Assembly (NCBI RefSeq): GCF_003053565.1
Contig: NZ_QAXS01000017.1
Coordinates: 1 to 58,985, forward strand
Origin: Halanaerobium saccharolyticum
Lineage (GTDB): Bacteria; Bacillota; Halanaerobiia; Halanaerobiales; Halanaerobiaceae
Direction of reading: 5' to 3'
Length of the DNA: 58,985 bases
In this document: positions 19,455 to 27,066 of the stretch, one piece after another
Numbering within the stretch: position 1 is the first letter of the stretch
Layout: each line of letters begins with the position of its first letter
Notes under the pieces: generated by a model
Databases searched by the model: none
What the model saw: the letters and a program-made list of their open reading frames with translations, nothing else
What the model was told of the DNA's origin: nothing
Program-made: the position numbers and the translations under genes

Positions 19455-20216
19455 ATGAATAAAAATGAAATTTTAAAAAAGTTGAGAAAAAATTGGGCTA
19501 AAAATATAAGTATAATCGGGATAATCGAGAACTATGGACTCAAAGAAAGTTTTCAGGCTGGAGAATCGATTTTGATTACTGTTAATACCGACCATCTCTG
19601 GTGCTATCCAGCAGCCGAAAATAAAGAGGAATTAAAAGAATTATTGAAAAAATTTCAATATCGGACTCTTTATTTTGCCTCTCTGGAAAACTGGATGCTT
19701 CCAGTTATCAGTCAGAAGAGAGAAATCGAATGGGAATTAAAGACTGAAAGATTAATTTTAGCTGAAAATGCTGCAGTGAAAGCTGAACTTGAGCATAATA
19801 AGAGGATTGAAAATGAAAGAAGTATAGAGTCTGAATTTAAAATCAGAGACCTTGAAGCTAAAGATGCTGATTTTATCTTTGCTCACTCCCACTATCAGGA
19901 TTTTACTTCTAAAGCCTATATCAGGGAAAGAATAGCAGCAGACTGCTCAGCTGGAATTATTATCAATGGAGAGCTTGCTGCCTGGGGATTGACTCATGAT
20001 GATGGCGCATTAGGTTTTATTCATGTTAGAGAAGCTTTTAGAAAAAAAGGCTTTGCCCGCCTGATTATGCAGAAGCTGATCAGCGACAAAAGGAAAGATA
20101 GGAAGGATATTTTCTTAAATGTCGAGCCTGATAATTTTAAAGCAAAAAAGTTATTCAGTTCACTGGGCTTTGAATTTGACAGAATGATCAGCTGGATTAA
20201 ACTAAAAGAAAAATAG
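19455..20216 (+). CDS. GNAT family N-acetyltransferase
   Basis: Acetyl-CoA dependent acyltransferase; substrate unknown. Residues 1-125 form a less conserved N-terminal half (LWCYPAAENKEELKE), and residues ~130-250 the GNAT fold: acetyl-CoA-binding region FIHVREAFRKKGFARLIMQ, with RKKGFA in place of the classic Q/RxxGxG/A, followed by NVEPDNFKAKKLFSSLGFE. The long N-terminal half is like the FR47/GNAT_acetyltran group. Weak RBS (AGGAAG). Confidence 0.8.
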   Translation: MNKNEILKKLRKNWAKNISIIGIIENYGLKESFQAGESILITVNTDHLWCYPAAENKEELKELLKKFQYRTLYFASLENWMLPVISQKREIEWELKTERLILAENAAVKAELEHNKRIENERSIESEFKIRDLEAKDADFIFAHSHYQDFTSKAYIRERIAADCSAGIIINGELAAWGLTHDDGALGFIHVREAFRKKGFARLIMQKLISDKRKDRKDIFLNVEPDNFKAKKLFSSLGFEFDRMISWIKLKEK

Positions 20217-20303
20217 TCTTAACAAAGGAGCAATTTAAGCAGATAATAAAGTCTACGAATGTAGATTTCACGGTGGAATAATTAAATAATGGAGGCAGTT
20301 AAA

Positions 20304-21110
20304 ATGAAGGAAGCAGATATTATTGAAAAAACCAAAGAACCGGTTACAAAGAAAACATTAATTAACGAATTAAGTAAATTAAACCTAAAAGGGGAAGTTG
20401 TAATTGTTCACACCGCCCTCAGCAAACTGGGCTGGGTCTGTGGAGGAGCAGTAGCTCTCATTGAAGCGCTGCAGAAGGTTATTACTTTAGAAGGAACGCT
20501 GATCATGCCTGCTCACAGTGGAGACTACTCGGAACCCAAATACTGGGGCAATCCACCGGTGCCAGAAGAGTGGTATCAGACAATTAGAGAGGAGATGCCG
20601 GCCTACAGACCAGAAGTCACTCCAACCCGCGGCTTAGGTGTTACTCCAGAAATTTTTCGTAAATTTCCAGGAGTTGTAAGAAGTGATCATCCCTGCCTCT
20701 CATTTGCAGCCTGGGGGAAGGAAGCAGAAGCGATAACAGCCGATCATAAGTTGGATTATGCTCTTGGAGAAAACTCGCCTCTGGCTAAAATCTACAGGAG
20801 AGAAGGAAAAATACTTTTAATCGGTGTTGGTCATGACAGTAATACTTCACTGCATCTTGCTGAATACAGAGCAGAGCATGATCTTAAAATCAAAATCTTT
20901 GGCTCATCAGTTTTAAAGAACGGGAAAAATGTCTGGACAAAATATCAGGATCTAGAATTTAATGATGATCTCTTTCCTGCAATCGGAAAAGATTTTGAGT
21001 CAGAACATGACTACAGCACCGCCAAAATTGGACTAACAGAAGCTAAATTATTTAAGCAGAAAGAAATAGTTGATTTTGCAGTTGACTGGCTGGAAAAAAG
21101 AGGAGACTAG
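20304..21110 (+). CDS. Aminoglycoside 3-N-acetyltransferase family protein
   Basis: Antibiotic_NAT (AAC(3)) fold, acetyl-CoA dependent. Seen: VIVHTALSKLGWVCGGA near residues 33-50, MPAHSGDYSEP, the TPEIFRKFPGVVRSDHP segment and a conserved His/Asp region LLIGVGHDSNTSLHLAE. Chromosomal members often act on cell metabolites rather than drugs, so resistance should not be assumed. The start is the ATG at 20304, 8 nt after GGAGG; the ATG at 20289 is upstream of that site. It heads a run of four closely spaced genes. Confidence 0.88.
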   Translation: MKEADIIEKTKEPVTKKTLINELSKLNLKGEVVIVHTALSKLGWVCGGAVALIEALQKVITLEGTLIMPAHSGDYSEPKYWGNPPVPEEWYQTIREEMPAYRPEVTPTRGLGVTPEIFRKFPGVVRSDHPCLSFAAWGKEAEAITADHKLDYALGENSPLAKIYRREGKILLIGVGHDSNTSLHLAEYRAEHDLKIKIFGSSVLKNGKNVWTKYQDLEFNDDLFPAIGKDFESEHDYSTAKIGLTEAKLFKQKEIVDFAVDWLEKRGD

Positions 21111-21150
21111 TTAGAAATTATTGTTTAGCGGCATTTAAAAGGAGAAAAAA

Positions 21151-21735
21151 ATGAGAGCTTTAATTTTAAATGGAGAAGAGTTGGATGGTATTACTCTGGA
21201 GCAGTTTTCAAAAACAATCAGTAAAGAGCTGCAGGCCAATGATTTTGAGGTTGAAGAGATTTTACTAAAAGAAAAAGAAATTGCTGACTGCCTGGGCTGT
21301 TTTGACTGCTGGGTAAAGACACCAGGAATCTGTATAATTGATGATTACGGCCGAGAGGCTGCAGCCAGGCTGATTAATTCTGATCTTTTGGTTTTTCTGA
21401 CCCCAGTTGTCTTTGGCAGTTATTCCTATCAGCTTAAAAAGGCTCTGGATAGAATGATTCCACTTATTTCTCCCTATTTCAAGAAAGTTAAAGGAGAAAT
21501 CCACCACAAAAAGCGTTATCCTAAATATCCTTCTCTTTTAGCTATTGGAATAATTGAAGAAACTAATGAGCAGACAAGTCGAATTTTTAAAAATCTGGTG
21601 GAAAGAAATAGCATTAATTTTCATTCTCCACATTTCCAGACTGAAGTTTTTGCTGAAACAGATTTGGATTATCAGGAATTAAAAGATACTGTCAATCAAT
21701 TTTCAAAAAAAGCAGGTGAAAAAAATGACAATTAA
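21151..21735 (+). CDS. NAD(P)H-dependent FMN oxidoreductase, flavodoxin-like, with cysteine pair
   Basis: Flavodoxin-fold reductase. The segment DCLGCFDCWVKTPGIC (residues ~46-61) carries the C-x2-C-x7-C pattern of the iron-sulfur flavoprotein/NADPH FMN reductase group, followed by IIDDYGREAAARL and the FMN-contacting TPVVFGSYS. 194 aa. Redox partner or substrate unknown. RBS AAAGGAG before ATG; its end overlaps the next reductase gene by 11 nt, so the two are translationally coupled and may form a functional pair. Confidence 0.85.
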   Translation: MRALILNGEELDGITLEQFSKTISKELQANDFEVEEILLKEKEIADCLGCFDCWVKTPGICIIDDYGREAAARLINSDLLVFLTPVVFGSYSYQLKKALDRMIPLISPYFKKVKGEIHHKKRYPKYPSLLAIGIIEETNEQTSRIFKNLVERNSINFHSPHFQTEVFAETDLDYQELKDTVNQFSKKAGEKNDN

Positions 21736-22435
21736 AAGGGCAGTATTATTAATTGGAAGTCCAAAGGGTAACAATAGTTCTTCAGCCAGCCTGGGATCTT
21801 ATCTACTTTCCAAACTTGAAAAATATGATATTGAAACTGAAGCCCTCCATCTTCATTCTGAAATAAGAACTGACGCGAAACAGACTCTATTTTTGGAAAA
21901 GGTAGAGGAAGCCGATTTAATTATTCTGGCAGCTCCGCTTTATGTTGATACCCTGCCGGCAAAAGTAATTAAGGCCTTAAGCTTAATTGCTGATCAACGA
22001 AAAAAATTATATGTAGATGATATTAAATCAGCTAAAAATCAGAGTTTTGCTGTAATAGTTAACTGCGGTTTTCCAGAAGCTGAGCAGAATAAAACCGCAC
22101 TTAAAGTCTATCAGGAATTTGCCAGAGAAGCTAAACTTAAATATCTTGGGGGAATTGCAGTTGGCATGGGTGGAGCAGTCAGCGGTAAAGCCTTCTCAGA
22201 GATGGGAGGAATGGCTAAAGATCTAATTGAAGGCCTTGATCAGGCAGCTGATGATATTGTAAGAAATCATTATTTATCAAATACTGTAATTGAAAAGACC
22301 TCTAAACCTTTAATTTCTCAAAAGTGGCTTTATACCTTAGTCGGCAATTTAAACTGGCGTTTTCAGGCCTTTAAAAATGGTGTCTACAGAAAGATTAATG
22401 ATCAGCCCTATAAAGGAGAGAGACTTAATGATTAA
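21725..22435 (+). CDS. NAD(P)H-dependent oxidoreductase, flavodoxin fold
   Basis: Second flavodoxin-like protein of the pair: phosphate-binding loop LIGSPKGNNSSSASLG at the N-terminus and AAPLYVDTLPAKVIKAL near residue 80. Lacks the cysteine cluster of its upstream partner. The C-terminal ~50 residues (TLVGNLNWRFQAFKNG) are an extension that might dock to membrane or partner. The start is the ATG at 21725, which follows AGGTG; the GTG at 21716 is in the binding site. 236 aa. Confidence 0.82.
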   Translation: MTIKRAVLLIGSPKGNNSSSASLGSYLLSKLEKYDIETEALHLHSEIRTDAKQTLFLEKVEEADLIILAAPLYVDTLPAKVIKALSLIADQRKKLYVDDIKSAKNQSFAVIVNCGFPEAEQNKTALKVYQEFAREAKLKYLGGIAVGMGGAVSGKAFSEMGGMAKDLIEGLDQAADDIVRNHYLSNTVIEKTSKPLISQKWLYTLVGNLNWRFQAFKNGVYRKINDQPYKGERLND

Positions 22436-22553
22436 AAATCTGGAGTTAAATAAAAAGTTGTGGCTGGTGACTGCTGTTTTCTATCTCATACTATCTCTAT
22501 CTTTTCTGGCCCTCGCCCTGTTAAATTTTCAGCAGCTTAAAATAAAAAAATAA
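22428..22553 (+). CDS. Small single-span membrane protein (41 aa)
   Basis: Begins with MIKNLELNKKLW, has one hydrophobic segment of about 22 residues (VTAVFYLILSLSFLALALL) and a basic tail ending KIKK. The ATG is preceded by AAAGGAGAG and overlaps the stop of the upstream reductase by 8 nt, which supports real translation. Function unknown; a small partner or anchor of the reductases is possible. Confidence 0.55.
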   Translation: MIKNLELNKKLWLVTAVFYLILSLSFLALALLNFQQLKIKK

Positions 22554-22637
22554 ATTAATAAAAATAAAGGAAAAATAAGCCAGATAAAGAAATATAAGAA
22601 TATGGAAACCAATAAGAGATGGGAGCTTATTTACTAA

Positions 22638-23723
22638 ATGAGGTTAAAGTTAGATAAAAATAAAAATTTAATTTGTGTGAGTTTTGATTATGATGAAGTT
22701 ATGATCAGAAAAATGAACTCAATTCCTGGGAGCCGCTGGAATCCAAGAAGAAAGCACTGGACTTTTGAAAATAACTACAGCAATCTAGCCCTGTTTTTAG
22801 AGATGTTCAAAGGAGAATATCTACTTTTTGATTCAAAGTTAGAAGATTTTTCTGCTCCAGAATTAATTGCTGACTATTTTAATCATCATTATCTGCCTCA
22901 ATTTGAAAAGAAGCTGAAATTAAAGGGATATTCCCAAAATTCGATTAAGGCTTATTTAAACCACAATAAAAACTTTATTAAATATCTTCAAAAAGATCTC
23001 TTTGAGATAGAAATGGCTGATATTAATGATTATGTGCTGTATCTTTTGGAGGATTTAAATAACACCCATTCTTATGCCAATCAGTTTATCAGTGCTTTTA
23101 AAACTTTTAATAAGTTAATTTTAGAACTGGATGGAATTAACAACAAACTGCTGCGCCCAAAAAAGAAAAAGAAGCTGCCCAAGGTTTTAAATAAGAGAGA
23201 GGTTAAGGAGATTATTGCGTCTGTTGATAATTTAAAACATCAGTTACTCCTAATTTTAACTTATTCAGCCGGCCTGAGGGTAAGTGAAGTAGTAAAACTA
23301 AAAATTTCTGATATCGATTCTGATAGAATGCTGATTTATGTCCGTTCTGCAAAGGGATATAAGGATCGTTATACTCTGCTGTCTAAAAGTGCTTTAACTA
23401 AACTTAGGCTCTATTTGAAGGCTTTTCAGGTGCATAAATATGATGCACAGTGGCTTTTCCCTGGGCAAAACCAAGATAAGCATCTCTCAAAGCGGAGTGC
23501 TCAGAAGGTTTTTAAGCGCGCCTGCAGGAAAGCCGGGATCAATAAAGAGGTTGGGATTCATTCGCTGAGGCATTCTTTTGCCACCCATCTGCTGGAGCAG
23601 GGAGTTGATCTGAGATATATTCAGAATCTGCTGGGGCACAAGAGCTCGACCACAACTGAGATTTATACTCATGTAAGTAATAAAAATTTGATTGAAATAA
23701 CTAATCCTTTTGATAAGTTATGA
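22638..23723 (+). CDS. Tyrosine recombinase, candidate integron integrase
   Basis: Most likely catalyses cassette insertion and excision at the attC sites downstream. Seen: an N-terminal ~60-residue domain with IPGSRWNPRRKHWTF, a SAM-like core-binding domain (~75-175), and a catalytic domain with Arg214 (AGLRVSE), Lys239 or Lys242 (SAKGYKDRY), His308 and Arg311 (HSLRH), His334 (LLGHK) and nucleophile Tyr343 (EIYTHV). The ~20-30 residue extra helix that classical IntI proteins carry between the catalytic Lys and the W-LFP motif is not present; the spacing here is Xer-like. It is on the same strand as the cassettes with its 3' end 81 nt from the attI-like point, unlike the divergent layout of class 1 integrons. 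361 aa. Confidence 0.85.
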   Translation: MRLKLDKNKNLICVSFDYDEVMIRKMNSIPGSRWNPRRKHWTFENNYSNLALFLEMFKGEYLLFDSKLEDFSAPELIADYFNHHYLPQFEKKLKLKGYSQNSIKAYLNHNKNFIKYLQKDLFEIEMADINDYVLYLLEDLNNTHSYANQFISAFKTFNKLILELDGINNKLLRPKKKKKLPKVLNKREVKEIIASVDNLKHQLLLILTYSAGLRVSEVVKLKISDIDSDRMLIYVRSAKGYKDRYTLLSKSALTKLRLYLKAFQVHKYDAQWLFPGQNQDKHLSKRSAQKVFKRACRKAGINKEVGIHSLRHSFATHLLEQGVDLRYIQNLLGHKSSTTTEIYTHVSNKNLIEITNPFDKL

Positions 23724-23811
23724 TATATACAGATTTTAACGAAAAAAACTACGTGAAGATCCAGCATTTTTACAAATAATGAACTTTTATTCGCAAATTG
23801 ATAGTTATCGG
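23724..23811 (+). other. attI-like region with cassette junction GTTATCGG
   Basis: This is the only non-cassette sequence between the integrase stop and the first cassette. The first cassette's attC has left core CCGATAAC, the exact complement of GTTATCGG at 23804-23811, so the recombination point is between 23804 and 23805. No second core or direct repeats typical of attI1 are obvious. Confidence 0.65.
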
Positions 23812-23884
23812 AAATACTTGGTAGATTTTCTTTTAAATCATTTATTAAACTCATATTATTTTTTAAAGAATGTGGAGTGAAATT

Positions 23885-25036
23885 ATGGAAAAAAACAAAT
23901 GCAAACATAATTATAAAGACGATTTCGGGAAATACCATGAATGTAATAATAAAGCTTGGAAGAATTCAAAAAAAAATTATTGCATATTACATGCTAAAAA
24001 TAACAAAAAACCTAAAGAACTGTTTAATGATAAACTTAACGAAAAAATTAAAAATAATAAAAATAAAGAACTCGATTTAACAGAGGTTTATTTTTGTGAT
24101 TTATCAATTTTTAAAAACAGAGAAATTAAAAAAAGAATTATATTTAATAACAGCTATTTTACTAATGAATGTGTTTTTGAGGGAACTCTTTTTAAAGAAA
24201 AAGTCAATTTTTCTTACGTAAAATCTCCCAAAGGAAGTATAACTTTTAAAAATGTAGTCTTTAAAAAAGACTGCGAATTTTCTTCGATTGATTTTTATCA
24301 AATATATCTTTCAAATGTAAAATTCTTTGGAAGAGCCAACTTTAAAAATTCAAAAATCAAAATGTTGGATATTACAGATTGTGGAAAGACAATTTTTATG
24401 TCATTAGCAGATTTTTCAAATACAAAATTTGTATTAAAGGCAAATTTTTCTGATTCAATATTTGAAAAGGAAGTTCGTTTCTATAATACAAAATTTCATA
24501 ATAATGTTAACTTTGATAGATCTATATTTAAGAATTCTGTTAAATTTTCAGGATCTGAATTTAAGGAAGTCACATGTAAAAAAACATTTTTTGAAGATAA
24601 AAAAGTGCAAGAGTTTTTATGTAGAAAAGCTAGATTGTTTTGTGAGGAAACTGGTGATAGAGAAGAAGCTGATAAATATTTTAAATTAGAAAGAAGAGCT
24701 AAAAGAAATCAATATAATTCTTATTTGCATAAATTTTTGGAGTTTTGTTTAGCCGACTTTACTACTGAATATGGTACAAGTTGGTTACGGATTTTATTCT
24801 TATGGATTTCAACAATTTTAGGTTCAAGTTTTATTTATTTCTTTTCGGGAGGCTTAAAAGATTCAACTTTTTTAGAAAGTTTATATTTTAGTATGGTAAC
24901 TTTTGTAACTCTTGGCTATGGTGATCTTGTACCAACAAAATCTTGGATAAAATTATTTGCTAGTTTTGAAGCTTTAATTGGAGCATTTTTAATTGCTGCA
25001 TTCATTTCAGTTTTTTCTAGAAAGTTTATGAGATGA
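23885..25036 (+). CDS. Cassette 1: pentapeptide-repeat protein fused to a two-TM ion channel, with N-terminal Cys/His motif
   Basis: N-terminal ~45 residues hold CKHNY...HECNN...NYCILHA, a possible zinc-binding knuckle. Residues ~65-240 form a pentapeptide-like beta-helix (repeats such as ANFKN, VNFDRSIF, ANFSDSIF). A ~50-residue linker (CRKARLFCEETGDREEADK) leads to two membrane helices around a pore loop with the K+ selectivity filter TLGYGD near residue 342. Sensor-gated channel effectors occur in phage defence, but that role here is inference. Start ATG 23885 follows GGAGTG; the ATG at 23870 lies before it. First cassette after attI, so the best placed for expression. Confidence 0.85.
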   Translation: MEKNKCKHNYKDDFGKYHECNNKAWKNSKKNYCILHAKNNKKPKELFNDKLNEKIKNNKNKELDLTEVYFCDLSIFKNREIKKRIIFNNSYFTNECVFEGTLFKEKVNFSYVKSPKGSITFKNVVFKKDCEFSSIDFYQIYLSNVKFFGRANFKNSKIKMLDITDCGKTIFMSLADFSNTKFVLKANFSDSIFEKEVRFYNTKFHNNVNFDRSIFKNSVKFSGSEFKEVTCKKTFFEDKKVQEFLCRKARLFCEETGDREEADKYFKLERRAKRNQYNSYLHKFLEFCLADFTTEYGTSWLRILFLWISTILGSSFIYFFSGGLKDSTFLESLYFSMVTFVTLGYGDLVPTKSWIKLFASFEALIGAFLIAAFISVFSRKFMR

Positions 25037-25058
25037 TATTAAAAACACGTCCGTACAT

Positions 25059-25192
25059 CCGATAACATGGGATTGGCGTCATGCCTTCTGTCATAAAGCT
25101 TGCAGGTTAACCAATAACGGATATGAAAAAGCAAGCTTTACGCCAGTTCCTAACGGAATCAGGCACAAGCGCAAATCCCAGGGACGTTATGT
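25059..25192 (+). repeat. attC site 1 (family A)
   Basis: Left core TCCGATAAC complements the start of cassette 1; right core GTTATGT opens cassette 2. Arms GGGATTGGCG/AATCCC, GCCT/AGGC and AAGCTTGC/GCAAGCTT fold into one long interrupted hairpin. Confidence 0.88.
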
Positions 25193-25222
25193 GAAATATT
25201 ATTCTAAAAAAGGGGAGTAATT

Positions 25223-26905
25223 ATGTCTTTTAACAGTATACTTACAGTGGGATCTATAATAATTGCAATATATAGTATTATGCCTAAATATAAAAAATTG
25301 GAATTAAAAACCAAAAGCAGGAGAATAGATTTTATAATTTTCACTATTTTTATTTTAGTAGTTCACTATTTATTGTATTATAATATATTTGTAAATTTCA
25401 ATTTAAATTTGGGATTTGGATTATCGAAATATGGAGTTACACCAGCTAATTCATTATATATGTTGTTTATAATTATGTTTTTATATTTATTTTTGAGAAT
25501 AAAATATGGAGAAATACCTACCTATAAAATAGATGTTTTAAAATTAACCTTAGAAGAATTGCAATTTAAAGAAAATTATAATGAATTAATTTATTTGCTA
25601 AGTAGTAATATGAATGTATTGAGGAAAATATTAAATTTTAACATTTCTAAAAAGAAAAATAAGCTAGAAGATTTTCTTTCAGACGATTTTGAGAACTCCA
25701 AGACAAAAAACAAAAAGATAAATAAGATTAAGTCCTCTTTATTTAAAATTTTTAATGATAATAAAATCAAAAAACAAGAAAGTGTTGAAGAACTATTGAG
25801 AATACTTTTTACAGATGAAAATTTTATTAGGAATCTTATAAAAATTAAACCTTATTTTGCATTAGATTTGGTAAAATTAGAAAAAAATTATTATACAAAT
25901 AATTTCCTTGAAACATTCTTAAATTTTTGTATACTTGATCCTAAAAGTATCTTATATAAAGAATTAGACGAAACTTCTTATATAAGTACTTTAGATTATG
26001 ATCAATGTGAGAAAAAGCCAAATAATGATAATGAAATATTATTCTTTTTATTTAATGATATCAGTGTAGCAAAAGAATATGAGGTATATAGACCAATTGG
26101 TGAAGGAATTATTAGTACTCTACTTGAAATGAGGCGAACTGATAATGATAAATTCAATGAACCTTATGAAAATGAAGATGAGGAATTATTAGAAAAAAAT
26201 CCTATTGTTAAAGGAAGAAAATTTTTTGTATACATGATTTATAATTCTATTCTTCAAGAAATTGACTGGCATATGTGGTTATATTATTATTACTACTTTG
26301 TAAAAGAAATATGTATTAATTATAACCCTAATAAATATGTGAATTTAGATGACGAGTTTCCCACAAAATATAATTATATTTTATATTTATTATTTTCTGA
26401 TGTTAGGGATTGGATAAAGTCTATTGAATACTTAAATGAAGAAAACAATCATGCTAAAATTGAAATTGATCGTGTAGAACATCAAAATGATAATATAATT
26501 ATTAGTAGTATAATTTTATTAGGACGTATGCTAGCAGAACTAATAAATAATAGAAAGATCACAAAAAAATTTAAAGAATATATGTTATCTATAAGTTTTG
26601 ATTTATATTATGATTTAATTAACAAAAAAGAAAATGTTGCGAGACTTTTAATTAAAAGTATTATGCATGGTGGAACAGAATTGATGTCATTAAAAAAGAA
26701 ACATTTAGGTTTTATAATTAGATATTTAATGATGAGTAGAGATATTATTGTACGTGGAAATGGACAACCAGTTAAAATAATTGCAAAAGAATTTTTAGTT
26801 AATTTTTCATTAGATGATTTAAATACCTATGTGAATGCAGTTAGAGATAATGAAAAAATAATATTGAGATCTAGTTATTGTCAGATTGAAATAGAGGCCG
26901 AATAA
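25223..26905 (+). CDS. Cassette 2: membrane-anchored protein of unknown function
   Basis: Not recognised. 560 aa with three hydrophobic segments in the first ~95 residues (SILTVGSIIIAIYSIM, FIIFTIFILVVHYLLYY, LYMLFIIMFLYLFLRI) and a large Lys/Asn/Glu-rich cytoplasmic part that appears all-helical. AGGGGAG precedes the ATG by 8 nt. It fills its cassette alone. The layout (N-terminal membrane helices plus large soluble domain) resembles some defence and sensor proteins, but no catalytic motif is visible. Confidence 0.75.
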   Translation: MSFNSILTVGSIIIAIYSIMPKYKKLELKTKSRRIDFIIFTIFILVVHYLLYYNIFVNFNLNLGFGLSKYGVTPANSLYMLFIIMFLYLFLRIKYGEIPTYKIDVLKLTLEELQFKENYNELIYLLSSNMNVLRKILNFNISKKKNKLEDFLSDDFENSKTKNKKINKIKSSLFKIFNDNKIKKQESVEELLRILFTDENFIRNLIKIKPYFALDLVKLEKNYYTNNFLETFLNFCILDPKSILYKELDETSYISTLDYDQCEKKPNNDNEILFFLFNDISVAKEYEVYRPIGEGIISTLLEMRRTDNDKFNEPYENEDEELLEKNPIVKGRKFFVYMIYNSILQEIDWHMWLYYYYYFVKEICINYNPNKYVNLDDEFPTKYNYILYLLFSDVRDWIKSIEYLNEENNHAKIEIDRVEHQNDNIIISSIILLGRMLAELINNRKITKKFKEYMLSISFDLYYDLINKKENVARLLIKSIMHGGTELMSLKKKHLGFIIRYLMMSRDIIVRGNGQPVKIIAKEFLVNFSLDDLNTYVNAVRDNEKIILRSSYCQIEIEAE

Positions 26906-26908
26906 TAC

Positions 26909-27044
26909 TTCACATAACATGGGATTGGCGTCATACCTTCTGTCATAAAGCTTGCAACTTAACCAATTACGGATATGAAAACGCAAGCTTTACGCCAGTT
27001 CCTGACGGAATCAGGCACGAGCGCAAATCCCAGGGACGTTAGAC
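26909..27044 (+). repeat. attC site 2 (family A)
   Basis: Left core TTCACATAAC complements the start of cassette 2 (GTTATGTGAA); right core GTTAGAC opens cassette 3. The two cores of this site do not match each other, showing that it is a hybrid of two cassettes. Confidence 0.9.
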
Positions 27045-27066
27045 GACATAGAATTGGAGGCATATT

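Noticed and set aside
20304-21110. Calling the AAC(3)-like gene an antibiotic resistance determinant
   Set aside because: Only the fold is supported; chromosomal relatives often have other substrates and no resistance context is present outside the integron.
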